This document shows positions 52,706 through 60,997 of a stretch of 64,000 nucleotides of DNA, piece by piece. Within the stretch, counting starts at the first letter, position 1, and the number at the start of each line of letters is the position of its first letter. The translations under genes were made by a program, and so were the position numbers. This stretch comes from CAWKCE01 sp032127035 (GTDB taxonomy: Bacteria; Actinomycetota; Actinomycetes; JAHEKZ01): assembly GCA_963848085.1 (NCBI GenBank), contig CAWKCE010000004.1, positions 310,001-374,000 of the forward strand. Direction: 5' to 3'. The notes beneath the pieces are model-generated. The model was not told the origin of the DNA, ran no database searches, and saw nothing but the letters and a program-made list of their open reading frames with translations.

Positions 52706-53988
52706 GCTGCACCTCGTGGGGCGTCGGCACCCACGCGACCGGCCAAGGGCCAGTTCCGGGCGAGCGGAACGCCGCGCTCCACCGGGACGACCCGCCACCC
52801 TGCGATGCGCAGCAGCGACTGCGCCTCCGTCGCCTGGTGGGCGAGGCGGGCGTGGTCGGGACCGCTTGCCGAGACCCAGCCGGCAGGCGACGCAGTCAGC
52901 GCGATCGTGTTCCCCATGCCGTGTCGTGCCCGGATGAGCTGGTCGGCGTCGCCTCGGGTCACGGCACCGAGCGCGACGACCAACAGACCGTCGGGCGCGT
53001 GCCTGATCGCAGCGGCGAGCGCGTGGACGTCGATGTCGGACCTCTCCTCGACGACGGCAAGCGCGTCCAGGAGCAGGCCCTCGTTGTCGGCCGGGACCGA
53101 GCCGGGCTCATGGGCCGCGGAGGCGACGTCCAGCCCAGCGCCGCTGACAAGCCGAACCGAGTAGCCCCGGCGGCCCAGGTGGGTTCCCACCGACGCGGCT
53201 CCGGAGACCAGCCTCTCGAACGTCGAGTCGGGTGCCCGGCCGCGGTGCGCGGACGCACGGAGGTCCAGGAGCAGGGTGGCCCGGCTCTCCCAGGGCTGCT
53301 CCTCGCGCCGGACCATCAGCGAGCCCATCTTGGCGGTGGCCCGCCAGTGCACGCGGCGCAGCTCGTCGCCGTGCCGGTACTCCCGGACCGCGACGTCGTC
53401 CTCGCCGGCCGCGGCCACCGACCGCGCCCGGCTGTCGCCACTGCCCGACCAGTCGCCGGACAGGGGGATCGCTGGGAGCTCCTCGATCGTGGGGGTCACG
53501 ACGAACAGGTCCTGGCTGCTGAAGGTCCGGTCCAGGCCGCACAGGCCGAACGGGTCGGCCAGTCTCACCGACAACGGTCCCACCAGGTAGCGCCCGCGCA
53601 CATCGGAACGGACCGGGTAACGCACCTCGCGCGTCGACCTGGGGGGTAGGCGGTCCACGACGAAGCGCGGTCGGGACCCCAAGGTGACCGGCGCCTGGTC
53701 CTCAACGAGGAGCAGGCCGGTCGGCAAGGACGCCACGTTCTCCAGCTTGAGGGTGACCTCGCCCTCCTCGCCGGCTGGAACTCGGCTGGGACGGACCATC
53801 CGGCGGCAGGACAGCCGGAACCGGGTACGGGCCACGCTCAGCGCGGCGAGCAGCGGCAGCAGCGCCACCAAGATGCCGACTCGCAGGATGTCGCGTTGGC
53901 CGGAGACCAGGGCCATCAGGGACGCGGTGATCCCGGCGGCGAGCAGTGCCCGCCCCCTGGTCGTCAGTCCCGCCATCGCGGCGCGCAT
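52702..53988 (-). CDS. DUF58 domain membrane protein
   Basis: A 428-aa protein with one or two N-terminal helices (about 12-50). A beta-rich middle precedes the DUF58 motif 'REYRHGDELRRVHWRATAK' (R-x-Y-x-x-G-D...I-x-W), followed by a von Willebrand A-like fold ('TLLLDLRASAHRG'). DUF58 proteins pair with MoxR ATPases in metal-dependent chaperone systems. Start: ATG 53988 (or 53976). The stop overlaps the transglutaminase start in ATGA. Order moxR, DUF58, tgpA on the minus strand. Confidence 0.9.
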   Translation of the reverse strand: MRAAMAGLTTRGRALLAAGITASLMALVSGQRDILRVGILVALLPLLAALSVARTRFRLSCRRMVRPSRVPAGEEGEVTLKLENVASLPTGLLLVEDQAPVTLGSRPRFVVDRLPPRSTREVRYPVRSDVRGRYLVGPLSVRLADPFGLCGLDRTFSSQDLFVVTPTIEELPAIPLSGDWSGSGDSRARSVAAAGEDDVAVREYRHGDELRRVHWRATAKMGSLMVRREEQPWESRATLLLDLRASAHRGRAPDSTFERLVSGAASVGTHLGRRGYSVRLVSGAGLDVASAAHEPGSVPADNEGLLLDALAVVEERSDIDVHALAAAIRHAPDGLLVVALGAVTRGDADQLIRARHGMGNTIALTASPAGWVSASGPDHARLAHQATEAQSLLRIAGWRVVPVERGVPLARNWPLAGRVGADAPRGAA

Positions 53989-54026
53989 CGCCCTGCCTTC
54001 GTGGGTGTGTCCGGTTGGACGCTGGA

Positions 54027-55007
54027 TCAGCTCCCAGGGATCCGGGTCCTGGCGACAACCGACTCGACAACTGCCTCCGGGGTGCGCCGGGCGAGCTGTG
54101 CCTCGGCGGTCGGGAGCAGCCGGTGCGACAGGACGGGCACCGCCATCAACCGGACGTCGTCCGGGACGACGTAGTTCCGGCCTTCCAACGCTGCAGTCGC
54201 CTTCGCGACGCGAATCAGGTGCAGGCTGGCGCGCGGTGACGCTCCCAAGCGGAGGTCGTTCGAGGAGCGAGTGGCGGTGACGAGCTCCACGGCGTACCGG
54301 AGCACGTCTTCGCTCACGTGGACCGCACGCACCTCGTCGATCAGAGCGGCGATCTCGGACGCGGTCGCAATGGGGCGCAGCTGCTCGAGCGGCCGGGCGC
54401 CGGCGTGGTGCGCCAGCATGGCAACCTCAGACGCGGCGTCCGGATAGCCGACGGAGATCCGCACCATGAATCGGTCGCGCTGCGCCTCGGGGAGCGGGTA
54501 GGTCCCCTCCATCTCGATCGGGTTCTGCGTGGCCACGACCATGAACGGAGTCGCGAGGTCGTAGGTCGACCCGTCAACGGTGACCTGGTGTTCCTCCATC
54601 GCCTCCAGCAAGGCGGACTGGGTCTTCGGCGACGCCCGGTTGATCTCATCCCCGATGACCACGTTGGCGAACACCGCACCCGGGCGGAACTCGAAGTCCC
54701 GGGTCTCCTGGTTGAAGACGCTGACGCCGGTGATGTCGCTGGGCAGCAGGTCGGGGGTGAACTGGATCCGTCGCACCGTGCAGTCGAGCGCGCGCGCCAA
54801 GGACTTGGCGAGCATGGTCTTGCCCACTCCCGGCACGTCCTCGATGAGCAGGTGGCCCTCGGCGAGGAGCACGGTCAACGCCAGCCGCACGACCTCGGGC
54901 TTGCCCTCGATGACGGTCTCGACGGCCGCGGCGATCGCCGCGGCCGAGTGTCCGACGTCGGGCTTTTCCGGGGCCACCGCGGCCGGTCTGTCCTCAACCG
55001 TCGACAC
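54027..55007 (-). CDS. MoxR family AAA ATPase
   Basis: A 326-aa AAA+ ATPase from GTG 55007, with AGGAGG just upstream. Walker A GVGKT ('VPGVGKTMLAKSLAR') is near residue 63, Walker B 'VVIGDEINRASP' near 118, sensor 1 'VVATQNP' and the sensor 2 arginine region 'GASPRASLHL' follow. MoxR proteins act as chaperones that mature partner complexes, often with a DUF58/VWA protein as here. It is divergent from mraZ across about 255 bases, which carry GTGG repeats facing both ways. Confidence 0.93.
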   Translation of the reverse strand: MSTVEDRPAAVAPEKPDVGHSAAAIAAAVETVIEGKPEVVRLALTVLLAEGHLLIEDVPGVGKTMLAKSLARALDCTVRRIQFTPDLLPSDITGVSVFNQETRDFEFRPGAVFANVVIGDEINRASPKTQSALLEAMEEHQVTVDGSTYDLATPFMVVATQNPIEMEGTYPLPEAQRDRFMVRISVGYPDAASEVAMLAHHAGARPLEQLRPIATASEIAALIDEVRAVHVSEDVLRYAVELVTATRSSNDLRLGASPRASLHLIRVAKATAALEGRNYVVPDDVRLMAVPVLSHRLLPTAEAQLARRTPEAVVESVVARTRIPGS

Positions 55008-55098
55008 CGAACCTCCTGGGGCGAGTGGTGGTGTCCAGCCTAAGTGGCTGGCGCCGGATTCGCCCGGGCAGTAGCGACCTCGTAACCTTCAGGCCGCT

Positions 55099-55112
55099 CC
55101 ACTTTCCACCAC
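55099..55112 (-). promoter_or_regulatory. Minus-strand GTGG repeats 10 bp apart, facing moxR
   Basis: CCAC occurs at 55099-55102 and again at 55109-55112, that is two minus-strand GTGG boxes with the 10-bp spacing of MraZ sites; a third CCAC lies at 55106-55109. They lie between the mraZ promoter and moxR. It is a weak candidate for MraZ control of the moxR operon. Confidence 0.35.
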
Positions 55113-55165
55113 CCGATTGACCAGCAGATATGCGTTCAGAAATGACTCGACACGCCTCGCAGCCG

Positions 55166-55197
55166 TTGACGGTGGAGCAAAGTGGAGTACTGTGGCG
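55166..55197 (+). promoter_or_regulatory. mraZ promoter with three GTGG MraZ operator repeats
   Basis: TTGACG at 55166-55171 and TACTGT at 55188-55193 form a promoter with a 16-base spacer. GTGGAG at 55172, GTGGAG at 55182 and GTGGCG at 55192 are direct repeats exactly 10 bp apart, the arrangement bound by MraZ in front of the dcw operon. The operator overlaps the promoter, so it fits autorepression. Confidence 0.8.
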
Positions 55198-55262
55198 GCC
55201 CACGGAGCGCCGTGGATTGCGGCGGTGGTCACGGGTCGAGACGGGTCGAGGAGGTGGGGGCG

Positions 55263-55694
55263 TTGTTCCTGGGCAGCCACCCGCTGAAGCTCGACGACAA
55301 GGGTCGGCTGTTCCTCCCGGCAAAGTTCCGCGACGCCATGGCCGGCGGCGTCGTCGTGACGCGCGGCCAAGAGCACTGCCTCTATGTGTTCCCCAAGGAC
55401 GAGTTCTTCCGCAATGCCGAGCGCTGGCAGGCCGCGCCGCTGTCCAACAAGGAGGCCCGCGACCACCTGCGGGTCTTCTTGTCCGGGGCCTCGGACGAGA
55501 TCCCGGACCGGCAGGGCCGCATCACGGTGCCGGCCGCTCTTCGCTCGTATGCCTCGTTGGAGCGTGACTGCGTCGTCAACGGCGCCCTCAACCGGCTGGA
55601 GATCTGGGCGCTGCAGCCGTACCTCGACTACATCGCCGACCGTGAGCCGGAGTTCGCCGACCGGAGCCAGGAGGTGCTGCCAGGACTGTTCTGA
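55263..55694 (+). CDS. mraZ: Transcriptional regulator MraZ
   Basis: A 143-aa protein, the normal MraZ length. The start is TTG 55263 (LFLGSHPLKLDDKGRLFLP), where SD AGGAGG at 55248 fits; a GTG 9 bases upstream is possible. Two AbrB-like SpoVT domains each carry the DxxGR loop: 'LDDKGRLFLPAKFRD' and 'IPDRQGRITVPAALR'. It forms a ring and represses the dcw operon by binding the GTGG repeats in its own promoter. It starts the run mraZ, rsmH, ftsL, ftsI, murE, murF, mraY, murD. Confidence 0.95.
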   Translation: MFLGSHPLKLDDKGRLFLPAKFRDAMAGGVVVTRGQEHCLYVFPKDEFFRNAERWQAAPLSNKEARDHLRVFLSGASDEIPDRQGRITVPAALRSYASLERDCVVNGALNRLEIWALQPYLDYIADREPEFADRSQEVLPGLF

Positions 55695-55706
55695 ACCGGC
55701 CCGCGA

Positions 55707-55787
55707 GGTCTCTCGCCGCTCGTTGCCTCCTGACGCACCTTCCCCGGCGCCAGACGGCGGCACCCCCTTCACGAGCGGAGGGAGACC
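55707..55787 (+). ncRNA. Conserved-type leader RNA upstream of rsmH (mraW motif candidate)
   Basis: A long stem: 55707-55723 (GGTCTCTCGCCGCTCGT) pairs with 55771-55787 (ACGAGCGGAGGGAGACC) over 17 positions with one G-U and one mismatch. The 47-base apical part contains further GC hairpins (GGCGCC / ACGGCGGC). It lies between mraZ and rsmH, the place of the mraW RNA described in actinobacteria. I recall the motif class but cannot run the covariance model. It probably controls the downstream genes. Confidence 0.65.
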
Positions 55788-55883
55788 TGGCCGGCCGGTC
55801 CGGTCAACCACCAGCCAGCACGCCGCACCGCCCGTCCAGACATCAGCAACCGCCAGATCCAGCCGCGAGCAAAGGGGTCGACG

Positions 55884-56042
55884 ATGAGTGGGATCAGCCG
55901 CCCGGTGGGCCCACCGGGTGCCCGTCAGGCAACGGGGCGTCACTCGCGCGCCCTCGGTCTGGTCGCCTCGGTTGCGGCCGCCGCCTCGTTGACCGCCGCC
56001 GTGCTGTGGGCGACCTCGCTGCTGGTGACGCGGTGGGGATGA
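55884..56042 (+). CDS. 52-aa single-pass membrane mini-protein between leader RNA and rsmH
   Basis: ATG 55884 opens a 52-residue ORF with AAAGGGG 11 bases upstream. The stop TGA at 56040-56042 overlaps the rsmH ATG at 56039 in ATGA, which makes translational coupling likely. The N-terminal 23 residues are basic, and about residues 26-48 form one membrane helix ('LGLVASVAAAASLTAAVL'). It ends in TRWG. The topology would be inside-to-outside (positive-inside). It is too short for most gene callers. I do not know a named family. Confidence 0.65.
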   Translation: MSGISRPVGPPGARQATGRHSRALGLVASVAAAASLTAAVLWATSLLVTRWG

Positions 56043-56992
56043 GCCCGGCACCCGCCGGCCACGTCCCGGTGCTGCTCGATCGGGTGGTCGCGCTACTCGG
56101 CCCGGCGTTGGACCGGCCGGGGGCAGTCCTGGTCGACGCGACCCTCGGCCTGGGAGGGCACAGCGAGACCCTGCTGCGCGAGTTCCCCGACATGCGGTTG
56201 GTCGGCATCGACCGAGACGCCGAGGCGCTGGCCAGCGCGCGGTCCAGGCTGGCGCCGTTCGACGGGCGCACCACGTTCGTCCACGCCGTGTACGACGAGC
56301 TGCCCCAGGTGCTGGACCGGCTCGGGCTGCCCCACATCCAGGCGCTCCTCATGGACCTCGGGGTGTCGTCGTTTCAGCTGGACGAGCCCGACCGCGGTTT
56401 CGCCTACGCCTACGACGCCCCGCTCGACATGAGAATGGACCGCTCCGCCGGTCCCTCCGCGGCCGAGGTGCTCAACACGTACAGCGCGGCCGAGCTGGCC
56501 CGAGTGCTCCGCCGCTACGGTGAGGAGCGCTTCGCCCGTCGGATCGCCGACGCGGTCGTGCGGGAGCGCGAGCAGGAGCCGTTCGCCAGCAGCGCCCAGC
56601 TTGTCGAGCTCATTCGCGCTGCCCTGCCCGCGGCGGCGATGCGCACCGGCGGTCACCCGGCCAAGCGGACCTTCCAGGCTCTGCGGATCGAGGTCAACGC
56701 CGAGCTGACCGTCCTGGAACGCGCGCTTCCGGCCGCGATCGAGGCACTCGCAGTGCACGGCCGCATCGTCGTGCTGAGCTACCAGTCCCTGGAGGACCGG
56801 CTCGTCAAGCGAGCGCTGGCCGCCTACCTCCACGACGACGTCCCACTCGACCTGCCGGTTCCCGGCCACGGGCCGCAGCTTCGCCTGCTGACACGGGCTG
56901 CCGAGCGGCCAGAGGCGGACGAGGTCGCTGCCAACCCGCGCGCGGCGTCGGCCCGTCTTCGCGCCGCCGAACGGCTGCGGGCCGCGGCGTGA
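56039..56992 (+). CDS. rsmH: 16S rRNA (cytosine1402-N4)-methyltransferase RsmH
   Basis: A 317-aa methyltransferase (old name MraW). 'HVPVLLDRVVALL' is the family N-terminus, 'VDATLGLGGHSETLL' the SAM site, 'GIDRDAEAL' the acidic loop and 'LGVSSFQLDEPDRGFAY' the catalytic segment, with 'IVVLSYQSLEDRLVKR' near the end. It methylates N4 of C1402 in 16S rRNA. The start at ATG 56039 overlaps the stop of the 52-aa ORF and the end overlaps ftsL (GTGA). Confidence 0.95.
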   Translation: MSPAPAGHVPVLLDRVVALLGPALDRPGAVLVDATLGLGGHSETLLREFPDMRLVGIDRDAEALASARSRLAPFDGRTTFVHAVYDELPQVLDRLGLPHIQALLMDLGVSSFQLDEPDRGFAYAYDAPLDMRMDRSAGPSAAEVLNTYSAAELARVLRRYGEERFARRIADAVVREREQEPFASSAQLVELIRAALPAAAMRTGGHPAKRTFQALRIEVNAELTVLERALPAAIEALAVHGRIVVLSYQSLEDRLVKRALAAYLHDDVPLDLPVPGHGPQLRLLTRAAERPEADEVAANPRAASARLRAAERLRAAA

Positions 56993-57612
56993 GTACCGCC
57001 ACCCGGCCCGCTGTTGGCGGCCGCTCGCGGGACGTGGCCGCCAACCCGCGCCCGCTGCCCAAGGCGACGCCTGGCCTCCGGGTCGTCCCGGCCCCACCGC
57101 CGGCCCCCCGTCGCGCGCCGTTCGTCGCGCTGGTGCTCACGATGCTGGTGCTCGGACTTGGCGCGTTGCTGGTGCTCAACACCGTCCTGGCCCAAGGCGC
57201 CTTCCGAGTGCACGACCTGGAGTCCGAGGTCGCCGCACTGGCCGACCAGGAGCAGGCTCTGCAGCAGCAGGTGTCTGGGCTTGCCGCGCCCGTCCGGTTG
57301 ATGCAGCGGGCACGGGCCCTCGGCATGGTGCCGATGGCGGGGCCGGCCTTCCTGCGTACGTCTGACGGCGCCATCCTCGGCCGGCCGGCGCCGGCTCCGG
57401 GGGCACCCGCGGGGTGGGTGTCAACCAGCCCTCCAGTAACCCCGACACCAGCCCCCACCCCGACGCCGGCTCCGACCACTGAGAAGAAGGCGGACCCGAA
57501 GAGCGACCCCAAGGCAGACCAGAAGAACGGTCAGGCGAACGACCGGAAGAACGGCCAGAAGGGTGACGCCCCGGCGAACCCGGACGCGACGACCACCGGG
57601 GCCGGCCGGTGA
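56989..57612 (+). CDS. ftsL: FtsL-like cell division protein with long C-terminal tail
   Basis: A 207-aa bitopic membrane protein in the normal ftsL slot. N-terminal about 45 residues are basic and proline-rich, one helix at about 46-69, then a short coiled coil ('HDLESEVAALADQEQALQQQ'). The family part ends near residue 125 ('ARALGMVPMAGPAFLR'). The last about 70 residues are Pro/Thr and Lys/Asp/Asn-rich ('TPAPTPTPAPTTEKKADPKS'), low-complexity and extracytoplasmic. FtsL links FtsQ/FtsB to FtsI/FtsW. The identity rests mostly on position and topology. Confidence 0.85.
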   Translation: MSTATRPAVGGRSRDVAANPRPLPKATPGLRVVPAPPPAPRRAPFVALVLTMLVLGLGALLVLNTVLAQGAFRVHDLESEVAALADQEQALQQQVSGLAAPVRLMQRARALGMVPMAGPAFLRTSDGAILGRPAPAPGAPAGWVSTSPPVTPTPAPTPTPAPTTEKKADPKSDPKADQKNGQANDRKNGQKGDAPANPDATTTGAGR

Positions 57613-59342
57613 GCCGTCGACCGGCCCCCCGCCGCGCCGCGGACCCACGGTCACGGGTGTTCGCCCTCGGCCTGGTGCTGGCCATCGTGCTGTCGGTGTT
57701 CGCCGGACGGCTGCTGCAGCTTCAGGGCATCGAGGCGACCGCCTACGCCGACACCGCGGTGGCCGAGCGGGTGCGTACCGCGGTGATCCCGGCCACGCGT
57801 GGTGCCATCACCGACGTGAACGGTGCCGCCCTGGCGACCACGATGGACGCGGTGAACGTAACCGTCGACCAGAACCAGGTCACCGACCCGGTATCGGTTG
57901 CGGCCGCGCTCGCCCCGTTGGTTGGGGTTCCGGTACGCAAGCTGGTGCATCGACTCAGCGGGGACCTGGTGTACAACGTCGTCGCGCGGGACGTCTCGCC
58001 CGACACGTGGCGTCGGGTCTCGGAGCTGCGGCTGTCGGGCATCTACAGCGAGCCCACGTCGGTCCGTGTCTACCCACAGGGGTCGCTCGCGGCCTCGATT
58101 CTCGGGTTCGTTGGTTCTGACGGACACGGGCTCGAAGGGTACGAGTCGTCCCTCGACGACGTGCTGGCAGGCAAGGACGGGGAGATCACCTACGAGTCCG
58201 GCGCGGGTGGCCGCCGAATCCCGTCGGGGAACACCGACGAGCAGCAGCCGGTACCCGGCATGGATGTCCGCCTCACGATCGACCGGGACATCCAGTTCGT
58301 CGCCGAGCGCGCGATTGGCGCGAAGGTGCGTGAGACCGGTGCCGAGAGCGGCACCGTGGTGGTCATGGACCCCAGGACCGGCCGGGTGGTCGCCTCCGCG
58401 ACCTACCCGTCCTTCGACCCGTCCGACCCCACGGCGGCCGCGGTCGCCGACCGGGGGAACCGGGCGGTCTCCGACATCTACGAGCCCGGCAGCACGAGCA
58501 AGGTCATGACGGTCGCGGCGGCGATCGATGCGGGCGTGATCACGCCGGCCACCCACATCAAGGTCCCGCCGGTGATCTACCGGGACGGCACTGACTTCCA
58601 CGACCACACCCCGCATGGAACCCTGCGGCTGACGGCCACCGGGGTACTTGCGCAGTCCAGCAACATCGGAGCGATGCTTATCGCCGAGAAGCTGGGACAA
58701 CGACCGCTCTACGACAGCCTGCGCAAGTTCGGGATTGGGCAGCCCAGCGGCCTCGGGTTCCCGGGGGAGACCCCGGGGATTCTGACCGACGTCGGGGACT
58801 GGCGGCCGACGAACTTCGCGACGATCGCCTTCGGGCAAGGGTTCTCGGTCAACGCCATCCAGGCCACCAGCGTGTTTGCGACGATCGCCAACGGCGGTGT
58901 GCGGGTGGACCCCACCCTGGTTGACTCCTATGTGGCACCCGACGGGACCGAGACCCCCGGCCCGGCACCAGAGGCCCACCGAGTCATCAGCGCCAAGACC
59001 GCGAAGACGGTCTCCCGGATGATGGAGACGGTGGTCTCCGACGAAGGAACCGCTCCGATGGCGCAGATCCCCGGGTACCGAGTGGCGGGCAAGACGGGGA
59101 CCGCGGAACGCGTCGACGACACCTGCGGCTGCTACCGCGGCTACACCGCCTCCTTCATCGGCTTCGCTCCCGCGGACGACCCGGCGTTGGTGGTATCGGT
59201 CACACTGCAGGACCCGGTGAACGGGCGGTACGGCGGACTCCTCGGCGGCCCGGTGTTCACACACGTGATGACCTTCGCGCTGCAGACTCTGGAGATTCCG
59301 CCGACGGGAAGGCACGCTCCCAAGATCCGCCTCACCTACTGA
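57609..59342 (+). CDS. ftsI: Peptidoglycan transpeptidase FtsI (PBP3)
   Basis: A 577-aa class B penicillin-binding protein. One N-terminal helix (about 17-38), a dimerisation domain and a transpeptidase domain with S295 in STSK, SSN at 350-352 and the KTGT motif (VAGKTGTAER). The sequence DDTCGCYRG follows KTGT, typical of actinobacterial FtsI. It makes septal peptidoglycan with FtsW. The GTG at 57609 overlaps the ftsL stop by 4 bases. Confidence 0.95.
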   Translation: MSRRPAPRRAADPRSRVFALGLVLAIVLSVFAGRLLQLQGIEATAYADTAVAERVRTAVIPATRGAITDVNGAALATTMDAVNVTVDQNQVTDPVSVAAALAPLVGVPVRKLVHRLSGDLVYNVVARDVSPDTWRRVSELRLSGIYSEPTSVRVYPQGSLAASILGFVGSDGHGLEGYESSLDDVLAGKDGEITYESGAGGRRIPSGNTDEQQPVPGMDVRLTIDRDIQFVAERAIGAKVRETGAESGTVVVMDPRTGRVVASATYPSFDPSDPTAAAVADRGNRAVSDIYEPGSTSKVMTVAAAIDAGVITPATHIKVPPVIYRDGTDFHDHTPHGTLRLTATGVLAQSSNIGAMLIAEKLGQRPLYDSLRKFGIGQPSGLGFPGETPGILTDVGDWRPTNFATIAFGQGFSVNAIQATSVFATIANGGVRVDPTLVDSYVAPDGTETPGPAPEAHRVISAKTAKTVSRMMETVVSDEGTAPMAQIPGYRVAGKTGTAERVDDTCGCYRGYTASFIGFAPADDPALVVSVTLQDPVNGRYGGLLGGPVFTHVMTFALQTLEIPPTGRHAPKIRLTY

Positions 59343-59355
59343 AACGGGGACACTG

Positions 59356-60927
59356 GTGAACCAGGCCGTTCCCCGCCCCACGACGCCCGCGGTGCCTCTC
59401 GCGGCAGTCGTCAGGCTGGTCGGTGTCTCGACCCAGGCTCCCGACCTGCCGATCACCGGCGTGACGCTGGACTCCCGGCAGGTAGTTCCGGGTGATCTGT
59501 TCGCAGCCCTGCCTGGCGACAACGCGCATGGTGCCGACTTCGCTGCGGAGGCGGTCGCGGCCGGCGCGGCCGCAGTTCTCACCGACCCGGCTGGGGCGGC
59601 CCTCCTGGGTGGCCTCGGCGTTCCGGTCATCGCTGCCGAACGGCCGAGGTCTGCGCTGGGTGCGGTCGCGGCGCTGGTCTACGGACATCCCGCCGACGAC
59701 CTCCTCGTGCTCGGGGTGACCGGGACCAACGGCAAGACCACGACGACCTGGCTGCTGGATGCGGCACTTCGTGCGGCGGGGCTTCGCACCGGCCTCATCG
59801 GCACCGTGGAGACGCGGATCGGGGACGAGGTGCTCGGGAGCGTCCGCACCACTCCGGAGGCGCCCGAGCTGCACGCGCTGCTCGGCCTCATGCGGGAGCG
59901 CGGCGTCACCGCGGTGTCGGTCGAGGTGTCCAGCCACGCGCTGGCGTTGGGTCGGGTAGACGGTCTGTGCCTCGACGTGGCCGGATTCACCCAGCTGGGG
60001 CGCGACCACCTCGACCTGCACGGCGACGACGAGGCGTACTACCGGGCCAAGGCACTGCTGTTCACGCCCGCGCATGCCCGGACAGCCGTCGTCACCGTCG
60101 ACGACGAGGCTGGACGCCGCCTGGCCGCGCAGGCGTCCGTGCCGGTCCTGACCCTGAGCGTCGGAGGCCCTGCCGACGCCGTGGTCACCGCCAGCCGGCC
60201 GCTGGCGTCCGGGGGCTACGACGTGGCGCTGTCCCTGCCGGCGGCAGCGGAGCGACCGACTCTTGACCTTCACTTTACGGTGAGGCTTCCGGGAGCGTTC
60301 AACGTGGCCAATGCCGCCCTGGCCGCGGCGATGCTGGTGTCGGCCGGGATCGAGCCGGACGCCGTGGCCGCCGGCCTGGCCAGCTGCCCCGCGGTCCCGG
60401 GTCGAATGGAGCCGGTGGTGGCCGGCCAGGAGTTCCTCGCCGTGGTGGACTACGCCCACACCCCGGATGCGCTCGCCTCCGTGCTCGAGTCGCTACGGAG
60501 GCCGTCCGGCCGGCTGACGGTGGTGTTCGGCTGCGGCGGCGACCGCGACCAGTCCAAGCGTGGGCCGATGGGAGCGGTGGCCGCTCGGCAGGCAGACGTG
60601 GTGGTCGTGACCGACGACAACCCGCGGTCGGAGGACCCGGCCGTGATCCGGCGGTCGGTGCTGGCCGGCACGGCTGGAAGCGGCGCAGCAGTGCATGAGA
60701 TCGGTGACCGGGCAGAGGCGATCGTCTGGGCGGTGGGGCAGGCGCGCGCCGGCGACGTCGTACTGGTTGCCGGCAAGGGGCATGAGGCCGGGCAGGAGGT
60801 CTCCGGGAGATGGCACGAGTTCGACGACCGTGCACAGCTGCGGACAGCCCTTGCCGCACATGGCTTCCGGGACACGCCGACCGGTGGCGTGCACGAGAGC
60901 CCGTTTACCCCCGAGGATCGTCGATGA
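59356..60927 (+). CDS. murE: UDP-MurNAc-tripeptide ligase MurE
   Basis: A 523-aa Mur ligase. TGTNGKTTT at 122-130 binds ATP. 'VEVSSHALALGRVDG' is the carbamate/metal region, and 'VVDYAHTPDAL' follows. DDNPRSEDP contains the DNPR signature that selects meso-diaminopimelate as the third residue, so the wall is predicted to be DAP-based. The start is GTG 59356, 14 bases after ftsI. Confidence 0.95.
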   Translation: MNQAVPRPTTPAVPLAAVVRLVGVSTQAPDLPITGVTLDSRQVVPGDLFAALPGDNAHGADFAAEAVAAGAAAVLTDPAGAALLGGLGVPVIAAERPRSALGAVAALVYGHPADDLLVLGVTGTNGKTTTTWLLDAALRAAGLRTGLIGTVETRIGDEVLGSVRTTPEAPELHALLGLMRERGVTAVSVEVSSHALALGRVDGLCLDVAGFTQLGRDHLDLHGDDEAYYRAKALLFTPAHARTAVVTVDDEAGRRLAAQASVPVLTLSVGGPADAVVTASRPLASGGYDVALSLPAAAERPTLDLHFTVRLPGAFNVANAALAAAMLVSAGIEPDAVAAGLASCPAVPGRMEPVVAGQEFLAVVDYAHTPDALASVLESLRRPSGRLTVVFGCGGDRDQSKRGPMGAVAARQADVVVVTDDNPRSEDPAVIRRSVLAGTAGSGAAVHEIGDRAEAIVWAVGQARAGDVVLVAGKGHEAGQEVSGRWHEFDDRAQLRTALAAHGFRDTPTGGVHESPFTPEDRR

Positions 60928-60997
60928 CCGGCCGAGCGACGTGCCGGCGCGACGACGTCAGGGCTGGTAGTCCGCCGGCCCATGCCAAGGAGGGCGC

